From: Bacillota bacterium
Lineage (GTDB): Bacteria > Bacillota > Clostridia > Christensenellales > Aristaeellaceae
Direction of reading: 5' to 3'
Assembly: GCA_023425025.1 (NCBI GenBank)
Contig: JAFADG010000044.1
Location: forward strand, 243,894 to 307,893
Length of the DNA: 64,000 nucleotides
The position numbers were made by a program, and so were the translations under genes. The notes under the pieces are model-generated. The model saw only the letters and a program-made list of their open reading frames with translations, had not been told where the DNA came from and ran no database searches. Numbering within the stretch: position 1 is the first letter of the stretch; every line of letters starts with the position of its first letter. This document shows positions 1 to 8,184 of the stretch, in pieces.

Positions 1-109
1 GGTCGCCATCCAGCAGCACCTTGGTCTTTGCTTCCTCCAGCGCCAACAGCTTCTGGTGAACAGTGCATTGCGCATTGAGGACCTCTTTGAGCTCCGGCAA
101 ATCGCACAT
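1..109 (-). CDS. flgN: FlgN flagellar chaperone, N-terminal part (cut by window edge)
   Basis: Only the first 36 codons are present; the rest lies beyond base 1. The visible peptide starts MCDLPELKEVLNAQC and continues as a helical segment ending in LLDGD, the usual look of the N-terminus of FlgN, the cytoplasmic export chaperone for the hook-junction proteins FlgK and FlgL. It follows flgM by 7 bp on the same strand, the order flgM-flgN(yvyG)-flgK-flgL known from Bacillus. The assignment rests mainly on position and helical character, since too little sequence is present for a domain match. Confidence 0.7.
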   Translation of the reverse strand, partial: MCDLPELKEVLNAQCTVHQKLLALEEAKTKVLLDGD

Positions 110-116
110 AAGCACG

Positions 117-422
117 TTACTCCTTGGCCCCGATGCCATAGATCATGGCCTCTGCGATTTGCTCGGCCGAAACGCGATAGTTGCCGCGGGTGATTTCCTC
201 TTTCAAAAGCAGAAGCCTTTCCGCAGGCGTTGCCTTTGTCGCCTCGCTGACGATCATGTTTACGACCCCGTCCAGCTCAGTATAGCCTTTTGCGGCGCTG
301 GACAGCACCAGGCTGTCCTTGTCGATCTCCGCTTTGTGTTTTCCATCCTTTGAGAAGGAGGACATGCTCTGTGCCATCATGGCTCCATAAAGCTTATCAA
401 TCTGCGCACGGTTAATCTTCAT
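117..422 (-). CDS. flgM: FlgM, anti-sigma factor of SigD
   Basis: A 101-residue protein starting MKINRAQIDKLYGAM. The N-terminal half is polar and probably disordered (KDGKHKAEIDKDSLVLSS). The C-terminal half is helical, with the motif GNYRVSAEQIAEAMI that is typical of the FlgM sigma-binding region. FlgM holds SigD (FliA) inactive until the hook is complete and FlgM is exported. I chose the ATG at 422 because GGGTG stands about 7 bases upstream; the longer reading from 458 would run into the promoter. A SigD-type promoter at 441-467 gives it its own transcription start, besides read-through from the operon that encodes its target sigma factor about 1.5 kb upstream. Confidence 0.92.
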   Translation of the reverse strand: MKINRAQIDKLYGAMMAQSMSSFSKDGKHKAEIDKDSLVLSSAAKGYTELDGVVNMIVSEATKATPAERLLLLKEEITRGNYRVSAEQIAEAMIYGIGAKE

Positions 423-440
423 GCTTATCACCCACTTTAT

Positions 441-467
441 ATATCGATACTTTGTCAAGGAAGTTTA
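441..467 (-). promoter_or_regulatory. SigD (sigma-28) promoter of flgM
   Basis: On the minus strand TAAA (464-467) is followed by exactly 15 bases and then ATCGATAT (441-448). The sigma-28 consensus in Firmicutes is TAAA-N14/15-GCCGATAT, so 10 of 12 positions match at the preferred spacing. It lies 19 bases upstream of the flgM start. SigD-dependent transcription of its own antagonist flgM is a known autoregulatory loop; here it is inferred from the sequence alone. Confidence 0.8.
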
Positions 468-485
468 GCGGAATGCCCAAACTCA

Positions 486-1184
486 TCATGTTCTGAGGTT
501 GTTCACAATCTGCTCCAGCTCATCCGCCGTTTGGATCATGCGCAGGCTGAACTGCAGGCCCCGCTGCGCCAGCATCATATGCGTGATTTCACTTGTCAAA
601 TCCACGTTGGAAAGCTCATAGGCGCTGCCGACAAGCTGGGACTGCGTGTCGGCGGCCGCCGCGCCGGATGCGTTTGTGGCCGCGAAGCGGTTATCGCCCA
701 ACGCTTGAAGCTCCTGGGGGTTGGGGAAGGCATATAACGCCGCCCTGCCGATGGCCGCGCCGACGTCCCCGTCCGTTACCTGTATGTGCTGCCTGTTTTG
801 GTCCAGCACATAGCTGCCATCCGACGCCGTCAGGTAGACGGCATTGCCCTCCACCGAAAGGGAGAAGCCGCCAGCCCTTGTATAGACGGGCTCGTTCTGC
901 CCGATATCCAAGGCGAAGAAGCCTTCGCCCTGGATAGCCACGCTCAGCTGACCGTCCTGGCCAAGGCCGCCCTGCTCCGCATTGACCGTGGTGCCGGCCA
1001 CCCTCGCGCCGTTGCCCACCAGAAAATCCGCGCCCTGGGCGTCGGTGTAAATCAGGTCGGTAAAGCTGATCTGCTGCGCCTTGTACCCCTGCGTATTGAC
1101 ATTTGCGATATTGTTCGCGGTCACATCCAGGCTTGCCTGATAGGATTTGGCGCCGGCCTTGGCGGCATAGAAACCGTTGATCAT
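486..1184 (-). CDS. flgG: FlgG-type flagellar rod / hook-basal body protein
   Basis: 232 residues. The N-terminus has the flagellar rod signature (SLDVTANNIANVNTQGYKA, about residues 18-36) that is shared by FlgB, FlgC, FlgE, FlgF and FlgG. The middle has the beta-rich hook-basal body domain with GEGFFALD. The C-terminus has the heptad helix (VDLTSEITHMMLAQRGLQFS), which packs with the N-terminal helix in the rod. It would be exported and form part of the distal rod. AAGGAGG stands 8 bases before ATG. It sits directly downstream of a second rod-type gene, between sigD and flgM, matching Bacillus flhO-flhP; the FlgG name is by similarity and FlhP is an equal possibility. Confidence 0.88.
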   Translation of the reverse strand: MINGFYAAKAGAKSYQASLDVTANNIANVNTQGYKAQQISFTDLIYTDAQGADFLVGNGARVAGTTVNAEQGGLGQDGQLSVAIQGEGFFALDIGQNEPVYTRAGGFSLSVEGNAVYLTASDGSYVLDQNRQHIQVTDGDVGAAIGRAALYAFPNPQELQALGDNRFAATNASGAAAADTQSQLVGSAYELSNVDLTSEITHMMLAQRGLQFSLRMIQTADELEQIVNNLRT

Positions 1185-1224
1185 GAACCATTCCTCCTTA
1201 CAGGGCGCTTCTCATAGCCATCCG

Positions 1225-1959
1225 TTAAAACCGGCCGATCTCCGTAACCGTCTTCTGGTTCACCGAATCCAGTATCCTCAGCACCTGCCCGCAGGTTTGA
1301 AAAGCGCGGGAGGATGCGATCATGTCCGACATTTCTTCCACCATGTTCACGTTGGCGCGTTCCAGGGTCCCTTGCAGTATGCTCCCCGCAAAGGCGCCGT
1401 TGCCGGCGGGCCTTGCAAAGGTGCCGTTTTCCTGCTTGGCCATGGCCTGTGTTTCCTGCGGCACCACGATCAAAAGGGCGCCCCGGTTCTGCCCGTCAAC
1501 GGTGATTTCGCCCGCCTTGCTGACGGCGATTTCCCCATTGCCAAGTTGCAGCCGGCCGTTTTGCCCGTGCACGTAGGAACCGGACGAAGTCATCAGATAG
1601 CCGTCTTCCCGCACGGTAAAGCTGCCGTTGCGGGTAAGCCCCTGAACGCCCTGCGGGTCTTCCACCACAAAGAAGCCGTCGCCGGCGATGGCAAAATCCA
1701 GCGTCCGGCCTGTCGCCTCCAGCGCGCCCTGGCTGACATCGGAATAGATGCCGGTGCCGATGGCGCCATGGTTCATTCCCCCGATTTCCGTGGCCTCCCC
1801 TTCCAGACGGAGCATGACCTGCTCATCAAAAGCGGAGGTAAGCAGCTCCTCCCGCTTGAAACCGGCCGTGCCGGCATTGGCCAGATTGTTGGCTGTCACA
1901 TCCAGGGCTCTGGCGCGGTTTAGCATCCCCGTGGTTGCGGCATATACGGCAGTGTTCAT
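1225..1959 (-). CDS. flgF: FlgF/FlgG-type flagellar rod protein (FlhO-like)
   Basis: 244 residues with the rod signature near the start (ALDVTANNLANAGTAGFKRE, residues 18-37), a central GDGFFVVED segment, and a C-terminal helix NVNMVEEMSDMIASSRAFQT. The C-terminal motif of the rod family (E-M-x-x-[ML]-[IL]-x-x-[QS]-R-x-[FY]) is present with SSRAF in place of the more usual AQRAY. It would be exported by the flagellar secretion system and polymerise in the proximal or distal rod. GGGAGG precedes ATG. It sits between sigD and a second rod-type gene, like flhO in Bacillus. FlgF versus FlgG cannot be settled from this sequence alone. Confidence 0.87.
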   Translation of the reverse strand: MNTAVYAATTGMLNRARALDVTANNLANAGTAGFKREELLTSAFDEQVMLRLEGEATEIGGMNHGAIGTGIYSDVSQGALEATGRTLDFAIAGDGFFVVEDPQGVQGLTRNGSFTVREDGYLMTSSGSYVHGQNGRLQLGNGEIAVSKAGEITVDGQNRGALLIVVPQETQAMAKQENGTFARPAGNGAFAGSILQGTLERANVNMVEEMSDMIASSRAFQTCGQVLRILDSVNQKTVTEIGRF

Positions 1960-1973
1960 CGTGATACCTCCCC

Positions 1974-2747
1974 TTATTCGTTTATGTAGTCCGTGATTCG
2001 CTGCTTCAATTTGGAAAGCGCTTTGGAATGGATTTGGGATACCCTGGGCACGGTCAGCCCCAGCACGAAGGCGATTTCCCGAAGCTTGAGCTCCTCGTAA
2101 TAGTACAGGGAGATGACTGTCCTTTCCTTGTCATCCAGCGTGTCAATGTACCCGGCCAGCTGATGCTTGAAGTCCTTTTCAACCAGCCTGTTTTCAGGCG
2201 ACCGGGCCGCCGAATCCACGATGGCGTCCATCACGGACATATTGCCGTGGGGCAGCGTCTCCTCCAGCGCCAGGACGTGGTAGCTCATTTCATCCACGCG
2301 AAGCTTGGCAAGCTCCGCTTCCGTCATCTCCAGCCGCTGGGCGACCTCGCTCTCCTCAGGCATTCTTCCCAGCTCGTTTTGCATCTGCTGACTGGTTTTG
2401 TTGACAAGCCTGATTTTCTGGTTGATATCCCGCGGGACCCATTCCTTCTTGCGCATGAAGTCGATGATGGCTCCGCGGACCCGGATGGAAGCAAAGGAAT
2501 CAAATTGCACGCCCCGCTTGTAATCATACCGGTCGATGCAGTTGATCAGTTCCAATACCCCGTGGTTTGCCAGGTCCTCCATGTCATCCCTGTTGATGGA
2601 CAGCATTTGCGACCGCTTCAGGCTGCAGGTTACGATGTACAGGTAGGACATCAGTATTTCATTACGCAAGCCGACATCCCTGGTTTTTTCATACCGCTGC
2701 CAGGTTGCCTCATCAATTTTCTTTGATTGATCCTTGTAGTAATTCAT
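1974..2747 (-). CDS. sigD: SigD/FliA, flagellar RNA polymerase sigma factor (sigma-28)
   Basis: 257 residues, the usual FliA/SigD length. Region 2 includes the core-binding and -10-reading stretch (GVLELINCIDRYDYKRGVQF, then FDSFASIRVRGAIIDFMRK). Region 3 follows around NELGRMPEESEVAQRLEM. Region 4 contains the helix-turn-helix (LKLREIAFVLGLTVPRVSQI) that reads the -35 box. It directs RNA polymerase to late flagellar, chemotaxis and autolysin promoters, including the one before flgM in this window. GGGAGG precedes ATG. In Bacillus and many Clostridia, flhF and flhG lie between flhA and sigD; here flhA is only 41 bp away and both are missing. Confidence 0.96.
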   Translation of the reverse strand: MNYYKDQSKKIDEATWQRYEKTRDVGLRNEILMSYLYIVTCSLKRSQMLSINRDDMEDLANHGVLELINCIDRYDYKRGVQFDSFASIRVRGAIIDFMRKKEWVPRDINQKIRLVNKTSQQMQNELGRMPEESEVAQRLEMTEAELAKLRVDEMSYHVLALEETLPHGNMSVMDAIVDSAARSPENRLVEKDFKHQLAGYIDTLDDKERTVISLYYYEELKLREIAFVLGLTVPRVSQIHSKALSKLKQRITDYINE

Positions 2748-2788
2748 GCTCCTCCCACCTGCCTTGCACGATACAGGCCATCAGCCTG

Positions 2789-4825
2789 TTATATGGAAAT
2801 GGTGCCCAGCGCCTGGATGTTGATATCCTGGTTGATCTCGCTGAAAGACAGCACCACAGCTTCCGAAGAGAATTGATCCATCAGCCGCTTGTAGTAGCAG
2901 CGCACCACAGGCGAAGTCAGCACTACCACGTCTCCCAGATGGTCCTTGAGCCGCTTTTCTTCCTTCATGTGCGAATTCACGATGTTTTGCAGCACATTGG
3001 GCTCCAGCGACACGTAGGAGTTGTTGCCAGCCTTGCGCACGCCGCTCATGATCATGTTCTCGATCTCGGGATTCAGCGTGATCACCTTCAGGTTGCCATC
3101 CTGGGCGTATTTGCGGGTGATGGTCCGCTTCAGCGCCTGGCGAACATACTCGGTCAAAAGGTCGGCGTCCTTCACGCCCGGCAAATGCTCGCTGAGTGTC
3201 TCCAGTATGGTGGGCAGGTCGCGTATGGGGATCTGCTCCGCCAATAGATTGCAAAGCACCTTTTGCAGCTCCACATGGGGCACCACGTTCGGCACGATGT
3301 CGTCCACCAGTTCCTTGTGGGTTTTCCGCAGGTTGTCCAGCAAATGGACCAGGTCCTTGCGGGTAAACAGCTCGTGGGAATGCCGCTTGATGATTTCCGA
3401 CAGGTGGGTGACGATGACGGACAGGGGGTCGATGATGGTATAGCCGCTCATTTGGGCGAGTTCCCTGTTGTCCGCGGTGATCCACTTGGCGGGAAGCTTG
3501 AAGGCCGGCTCCAGCGTTTCGATGCCGTCGATCTGCTGGGCGCCGCTGATGGCGTTCATGGCCAGGTAATGGTCTGCCAGCACCTCGCCTCTGGCCACCT
3601 CCTCGCCCTTGACCTTGATCACATACTCGTTGATACCCAGCATCGCGTTATCCCGTAGCGTGACCGCAGGCACCACCATGCCCATTTCCTCGGCAAACTG
3701 CCTTCGCAGCATGACCACGCGATTGATAAAATTGCCGCCGCGGCTTTCATCCACCAGCGGAATGAGGCTGTAGCCCACCTCCACCTCCACGGGTTCCACA
3801 GAAAGCAGCGTATAAATGTTGTCGGTGTTTTTGTAAAATTCCGTTTCATTGACAGGCAGCTCCGGCTCCAGAACCGGCTCCGTCTTTTCCTTCTTTTTCT
3901 GCAGCCGGGAAGCCAGCAGGATCAGGCTTCCGCCCACCGTCAGCAGGATCAGCACCGGGAAGCCGGGCAGGAACGACATGGCCATCAGCACGCCGCCGGT
4001 GATCATCAATACGATAGGATAGGATACGATCTGCGTTTTCAAGTCCTCGCTCAGGCTGTTGACGGAGGCCGCCCGGGTCACCACCATACCGGTCGCGGTG
4101 GAAATCAAAAGCGCGGGAATCTGCGATACCAAGCCGTCGCCTACGGTGGCGGTAATATAAATGTTCAGCACATCCGTAAAGGAGCCGCCGCCCTGCACCA
4201 TGCCGATGATGATGCCGCCGATGCTGTTGATGAACAGTACGATGATGGAAACGATGGCGTCGCCCTTGATGAATTTGGAAGCACCGTCCATGGACCCGTA
4301 AAAGTCGGCCTCCCGCTGTATCTTCTGCCGCCGGTTTTTCGCCATCTCGTCATTGATGAGGCCGGCGTTCAGGTCCGCGTCGATGGCCATCTGCTTGCCG
4401 GGCATAGCGTCCAGCGTAAAGCGGGCCGCGACTTCCGCCACGCGCTCGGCGCCCTTGGTGATCACAATAAACTGGACCACCACGATGATCAGAAAGATGA
4501 TAAAGCCGACCACCGGATTGCCGCCGATGACGTACTGGCCGAAGGTGTGGATTACCTTGCCCGCGTTGCCGCCGTTGCCAAGGATCAGCCTGGTGGAGGA
4601 TACGTTCAGCGAAACGCGAAGCAGCGTGGTAACCAAAAGCACAGATGGAAACACTGAAAACTCCAGTGCTTCCTTGATATACATGGATATCAGCAGTATG
4701 GTCAAAGACAGGCCGATATTGATGATCAGCATCACGTCCAGCACGCCGGTGCCAAGCGGGATGATCATCAAAAAGATCATGCCTATCAAAAACAGGGTCA
4801 GTACGTTGTCAAACAGCTTCTTCAT
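2789..4825 (-). CDS. flhA: FlhA, flagellar type III export gate
   Basis: 678 residues, normal for FlhA. The first ~310 residues hold about eight membrane helices (FLIGMIFLMIIPLGTGVLDV and similar) with the conserved cytoplasmic FHIPEP-region loop (GAERVAEVAARFTLDAMPGK, then DADLNAGLI). The remaining ~360 residues form the cytoplasmic ring that docks chaperone-substrate complexes. It is the nonameric export gate at the centre of the basal body, working with FlhB, FliP, FliQ and FliR. ATG overlaps the flhB stop as ATGA, so the two are translationally coupled. Confidence 0.97.
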   Translation of the reverse strand: MKKLFDNVLTLFLIGMIFLMIIPLGTGVLDVMLIINIGLSLTILLISMYIKEALEFSVFPSVLLVTTLLRVSLNVSSTRLILGNGGNAGKVIHTFGQYVIGGNPVVGFIIFLIIVVVQFIVITKGAERVAEVAARFTLDAMPGKQMAIDADLNAGLINDEMAKNRRQKIQREADFYGSMDGASKFIKGDAIVSIIVLFINSIGGIIIGMVQGGGSFTDVLNIYITATVGDGLVSQIPALLISTATGMVVTRAASVNSLSEDLKTQIVSYPIVLMITGGVLMAMSFLPGFPVLILLTVGGSLILLASRLQKKKEKTEPVLEPELPVNETEFYKNTDNIYTLLSVEPVEVEVGYSLIPLVDESRGGNFINRVVMLRRQFAEEMGMVVPAVTLRDNAMLGINEYVIKVKGEEVARGEVLADHYLAMNAISGAQQIDGIETLEPAFKLPAKWITADNRELAQMSGYTIIDPLSVIVTHLSEIIKRHSHELFTRKDLVHLLDNLRKTHKELVDDIVPNVVPHVELQKVLCNLLAEQIPIRDLPTILETLSEHLPGVKDADLLTEYVRQALKRTITRKYAQDGNLKVITLNPEIENMIMSGVRKAGNNSYVSLEPNVLQNIVNSHMKEEKRLKDHLGDVVVLTSPVVRCYYKRLMDQFSSEAVVLSFSEINQDINIQALGTISI

Positions 4826-5889
4826 CCGCCAGCCCTCTTCTTGAGCTTATAAATAAAGGCAATGATATCCGCCACGGGCTTATAGAACTCAACGGGGATC
4901 TGCATCCCGATTTCCACCGCTTCATACAGCCCCCGGGCCAGCGGCTTGTTTTCCGTGGTGTATACGTCGTGCTCCTTGGCGACCCTGACGATGGCCAGGG
5001 CGACCTGGTCCGCGCCCTTGGCAACAACGACCGGCGCTTTGTACTTCTTGGGGTCGTATTTGAGCGCTACGGCGTAGTGGGTGGGGTTTCTGATGACGAC
5101 GTCCGCCTTGGGCACCTGCTGCATCATGCGCATCATGGCCATTTTGCGCTGCACTTCCCGGATGCGCCCCTTGATTTGCGGGTTTCCCTCGACGCGTTTC
5201 TGCTCATCCCGCACTTCCTGCTTGGTCATGCGCAAGTTCCGTTCGTACTCCCACCATTGATAAAAATAGTCGGCTGCGGCAAACAGCACCATAAACATGA
5301 GGATCTTGGCGGAAATGGAGAAGATGGCTTCCCCGGTCCAGCGGATCCCGCTTACAAGATCGCCCAGGGGCATGGTGCGCACCTGCAGCACCCGGCCCAA
5401 AATCTCATTATACAGCACCGCGCCGATCACGGCAATCTTCAAAATGGATTTTGCCAGTTCCACCAGGGCCTTGGCCGAAAACATATGCTTGATGCCCGAC
5501 AGCGGATTCAGCCGTGACAGCTTGGGCTTGAGCAGGCTTGCGGTGAAGCGGAACCTTGTCTGTATGCCGCCAAAGAGCACGCCAGTCAGCATGGCGGCGG
5601 CGCTCACCGGCAGGATCAGCGCCATGGCGCTTACGCAGAAACGGCTCATCAGGGAGGATGCGTCCATCGCCGTGATCCGCTCTGTTGACGCCAGCGACAC
5701 GTACCCGTCCAGAAGCAGGCTCTTCATGCCGTCCAGCAACGGCTGGCCGGCGACCCGCAAAAGCAGGACCAGCGTAAGCAGGGAAAGGGCGCTGATGGCG
5801 TCCTTGCTCATAAAAATATTTCCCTTTTTCCGTTCCTCGTCCCGCTTTCGCGGTGTCGCGCGCTCGGTACGGCTGCTATCGACTGCCAT
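4822..5889 (-). CDS. flhB: FlhB, flagellar export switch protein
   Basis: 355 residues. A basic N-terminus is followed by four membrane segments (for example DAISALSLLTLVLLLRVAGQ) and a soluble C-terminal domain with the self-cleavage motif NPTH in VIRNPTHYAVALKYD (about residue 265). Cleavage between N and P switches export specificity from rod/hook to filament substrates, together with FliK. A GGGGGG site lies before ATG. Gene order fliR-flhB-flhA is the standard one. The autocatalytic residues are intact. Confidence 0.97.
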   Translation of the reverse strand: MAVDSSRTERATPRKRDEERKKGNIFMSKDAISALSLLTLVLLLRVAGQPLLDGMKSLLLDGYVSLASTERITAMDASSLMSRFCVSAMALILPVSAAAMLTGVLFGGIQTRFRFTASLLKPKLSRLNPLSGIKHMFSAKALVELAKSILKIAVIGAVLYNEILGRVLQVRTMPLGDLVSGIRWTGEAIFSISAKILMFMVLFAAADYFYQWWEYERNLRMTKQEVRDEQKRVEGNPQIKGRIREVQRKMAMMRMMQQVPKADVVIRNPTHYAVALKYDPKKYKAPVVVAKGADQVALAIVRVAKEHDVYTTENKPLARGLYEAVEIGMQIPVEFYKPVADIIAFIYKLKKRAGG

Positions 5890-5919
5890 CTGCTCTCCCC
5901 CCTTTCAAAACCGCCGTTC

Positions 5920-6699
5920 TCAGGCGCCCGATAACAGGGCTGCCATGGATTCCTGTATCTTTGTATACATCTGCATAAGCGTCGCGTCCATCAGTTTGGC
6001 GGCGGCGGGCAGCGCAAGAATGGTGATGGCAAGGCCCACGATGATCTTGACCTGCAGGCCCGCCACAAATACGTTGACCTGGGGTACGATGCGCATCAGC
6101 ACACCCATTCCGGCTTCCGTCAGCATCTCGATGGCCAGCACTGGCATGGCCAGCTTCAGCATCAGCAGCACCATGTCCCCCAGCATCAGCGCCAGATAGC
6201 TGCCGGCCTGAAGATTAAAAAATTCCGATCCCGGCGGAAACAGCCGGCAGGAGCTGGCCAGTATCCGAATCAGCGTCAAATGCCCGTTGGAGGTAAAGAA
6301 GATCAGCGACAGCATCAGGTTGAAGAGCATTCCCGACGCCGACATGGACATGCTGCTCTGGGGATCAAAGGCACGCCCCATGCTCAGCCCCATCTCCATA
6401 TCCACCACTTCTCCGGCCATCAGCACCCAGGTCATGAACAGATTCATCAAAAACCCAAGCGCGTACCCGACCAGCATTTCCTTGAGCAGCGCGAGCATCA
6501 GGGACACGGTGGTTGGAAAAACGGGCTGCGCCACCCTGAGCACCGGCGTCAAAAGAACCGCCGCCAGCAGCGCCAGGCCGATTTTCGCAAGGATGGGGAC
6601 ATTGCGCCGCCCGAAAAACGGATGGAACAGAAGAGCGCTGGACATGCGGGCAAACACCATCAGAAAAAGCAGGAAGTTGCCGAACTCAATCCTGAGCAT
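5920..6699 (-). CDS. fliR: FliR, flagellar export membrane protein
   Basis: 259 residues with about six hydrophobic segments and the FliR-like start LLFLMVFARMSSALLFHPFFG. FliR forms the export pore in the inner membrane with FliP and FliQ. Conserved features seen are FGRRNVPILAKIGLALLAA in the first loop and the MLVGYALGF segment. The ATG is preceded by GGGAGGG. It lies 21 bp after fliQ and 30 bp before flhB in one transcription unit. Confidence 0.95.
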   Translation of the reverse strand: MLRIEFGNFLLFLMVFARMSSALLFHPFFGRRNVPILAKIGLALLAAVLLTPVLRVAQPVFPTTVSLMLALLKEMLVGYALGFLMNLFMTWVLMAGEVVDMEMGLSMGRAFDPQSSMSMSASGMLFNLMLSLIFFTSNGHLTLIRILASSCRLFPPGSEFFNLQAGSYLALMLGDMVLLMLKLAMPVLAIEMLTEAGMGVLMRIVPQVNVFVAGLQVKIIVGLAITILALPAAAKLMDATLMQMYTKIQESMAALLSGA

Positions 6700-6720
6700 C
6701 CCTTGCCCTCCCTACATGCG

Positions 6721-6987
6721 CTACGTCAGATTGCCGATGCCCGCGAATATCTGGGTGGTAAATGCCATGATCTTGGCAATCAGCCAGGAGCTTAAAACCA
6801 TCAAGGCAACGCCGATCGCCAGAATCTTGAACACAAAGCCGATATTCTGCTCGTGTATCTGCGTCGCCGCCTGTATCACCGATACGAGTATGCCGATGCC
6901 CACGCTCACCGCCAGAAACGGCGCGGCCATGGTCAGGGCTGTCACCAGGGCATCCTTCATGACCGATACAATATCCCCCTGTGACAT
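6721..6987 (-). CDS. fliQ: FliQ, flagellar export membrane protein
   Basis: 88 residues, the standard length, with two membrane helices separated by a short loop (AAPFLAVSVGIGILVSVIQA and VFKILAIGVALMVLSSWLIA) and the family motif QIHEQNIGF. It is a small subunit of the FliP5-FliQ4-FliR1 export pore. GGAGGAGAGGG precedes ATG. It lies between fliP and fliR as usual. Confidence 0.96.
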   Translation of the reverse strand: MSQGDIVSVMKDALVTALTMAAPFLAVSVGIGILVSVIQAATQIHEQNIGFVFKILAIGVALMVLSSWLIAKIMAFTTQIFAGIGNLT

Positions 6988-7008
6988 ATACCCTCTCCTC
7001 CCGGCCTA

Positions 7009-7785
7009 TCAATGGAATCCCATCACCAACGCCTTCAGCGTCATTCCCCAACCGTCCACCAGTACAAACAGCACCAGCTTGAAGGGCAGGGAAATCAGCA
7101 CAGGGGGCAGCATCACCATGCCAAGGCTCATCAGTGTGCTGGCCACCACCATGTCGATGACCAGAAACGGAAGGTATACCATGAATCCCATCACGAAGGC
7201 ACGCTTCAGCTCGCTGGTAATAAACGCGGGGATCAGCACGGTGGTTGCTATTTGATCCGTTGTCTCCGGCCTGCTGTAGTGGCCCAGATCCAGGAAAAGG
7301 TTCAAATCCTCGGCGTTGGCGTTTCTGAGCATAAAGCCGCGCATCGGCTCAATGGCCTTCTCCGCCGCCTGGACCTGCGTAATCTCCCCCCGCTGATAGG
7401 GCTGGTAGGCCATTTCGTTGATCTCGCCGATGACCGGGGACATAATGAACATCGACAGAAACAGCGCGATGCCCAGCAGCACCTGGTTGGGCGGGGACTG
7501 CTGCAGGCCGATGGCGTTGCGCACGCAGGACAGCACGATGATAATGCGCGTAAAGCAGGTCGTCATCATCAATATGGAAGGAATCAGGGCAATGACGGTG
7601 AGCGTGGCCAGTATCTCCAGCACATCCGCGCCTTCCCCGGCATCCAATCCTTCCAATTGAATGGACAGGCCCGTGGATTCCGCCCTGGCCGGCTGAATGA
7701 ACATGACGGCGATGATGGCCAGCAGCACAAACAGGAAAAAAGCTCCGCCGAAAAATGTCTGCTTCTTAATCATTCGCCGCGCCAT
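7009..7785 (-). CDS. fliP: FliP, flagellar export membrane protein
   Basis: 258 residues. An N-terminal signal peptide-like segment (FFLFVLLAIIAVMF, cleavage likely after ARA) precedes the mature protein, which has the conserved stretches FTRIIIVLSCVRNAIGLQQ and SPPNQVLLGIALFLSMFIMSP. These are FliP family hallmarks. It is the main component of the inner-membrane export pore. The start overlaps the end of fliO by 20 bp; AAGGAACAGG precedes ATG. Confidence 0.97.
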   Translation of the reverse strand: MARRMIKKQTFFGGAFFLFVLLAIIAVMFIQPARAESTGLSIQLEGLDAGEGADVLEILATLTVIALIPSILMMTTCFTRIIIVLSCVRNAIGLQQSPPNQVLLGIALFLSMFIMSPVIGEINEMAYQPYQRGEITQVQAAEKAIEPMRGFMLRNANAEDLNLFLDLGHYSRPETTDQIATTVLIPAFITSELKRAFVMGFMVYLPFLVIDMVVASTLMSLGMVMLPPVLISLPFKLVLFVLVDGWGMTLKALVMGFH

Positions 7786-8149
7786 CCTGTTCCTTGCCGT
7801 TTTCCTGATGATTTGGATCTTGTTTCCCCTTGCCCATGCTCTTCAACAGGATTCCAAAAAAATCACCGCCGGGGCGCTTTGCATCCAAATCCGGCAGTTC
7901 CTGCCGGTCCATCTCGCGGATCAGCTCCACTTTTGCGGCCGATACGGACGCAAGGTAGATCCTGCTGCCGACACGCACCAGCGCAAGGCAGGTATCCTTG
8001 GACAGCATCACCCGCTCCAGCACCTGAATGTGACGCCCGGCAGAGCGGATGCCCTGGGATTTGGCCAGCCACCTTACCATCCAGTACGCGCCGGCGATGA
8101 CGGCGGTAACAGCCAGAAAAGGCATCAGGATGGTGAATGTGTCATCCAT
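7766..8149 (-). CDS. fliO: FliO (FliZ), flagellar biosynthesis membrane protein
   Basis: 127 residues from the ATG at 8149, which has GGAGGG 6 bases upstream; a GTG six codons earlier is possible but lies within the ribosome binding site. One membrane helix (ILMPFLAVTAVIAGAYWMVR) is followed by a small cytoplasmic beta domain with LEVMLSKDTCLALVRVGSR-like spacing, as in FliO. FliO helps assemble the FliP ring. Its place just upstream of fliP, overlapping it, supports the name; the sequence family itself is poorly conserved. Confidence 0.85.
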   Translation of the reverse strand: MDDTFTILMPFLAVTAVIAGAYWMVRWLAKSQGIRSAGRHIQVLERVMLSKDTCLALVRVGSRIYLASVSAAKVELIREMDRQELPDLDAKRPGGDFFGILLKSMGKGKQDPNHQENGKEQDGAAND

Positions 8150-8184
8150 GGAAACCCTCCCCTCCACCTTACATCACGCTTTGG

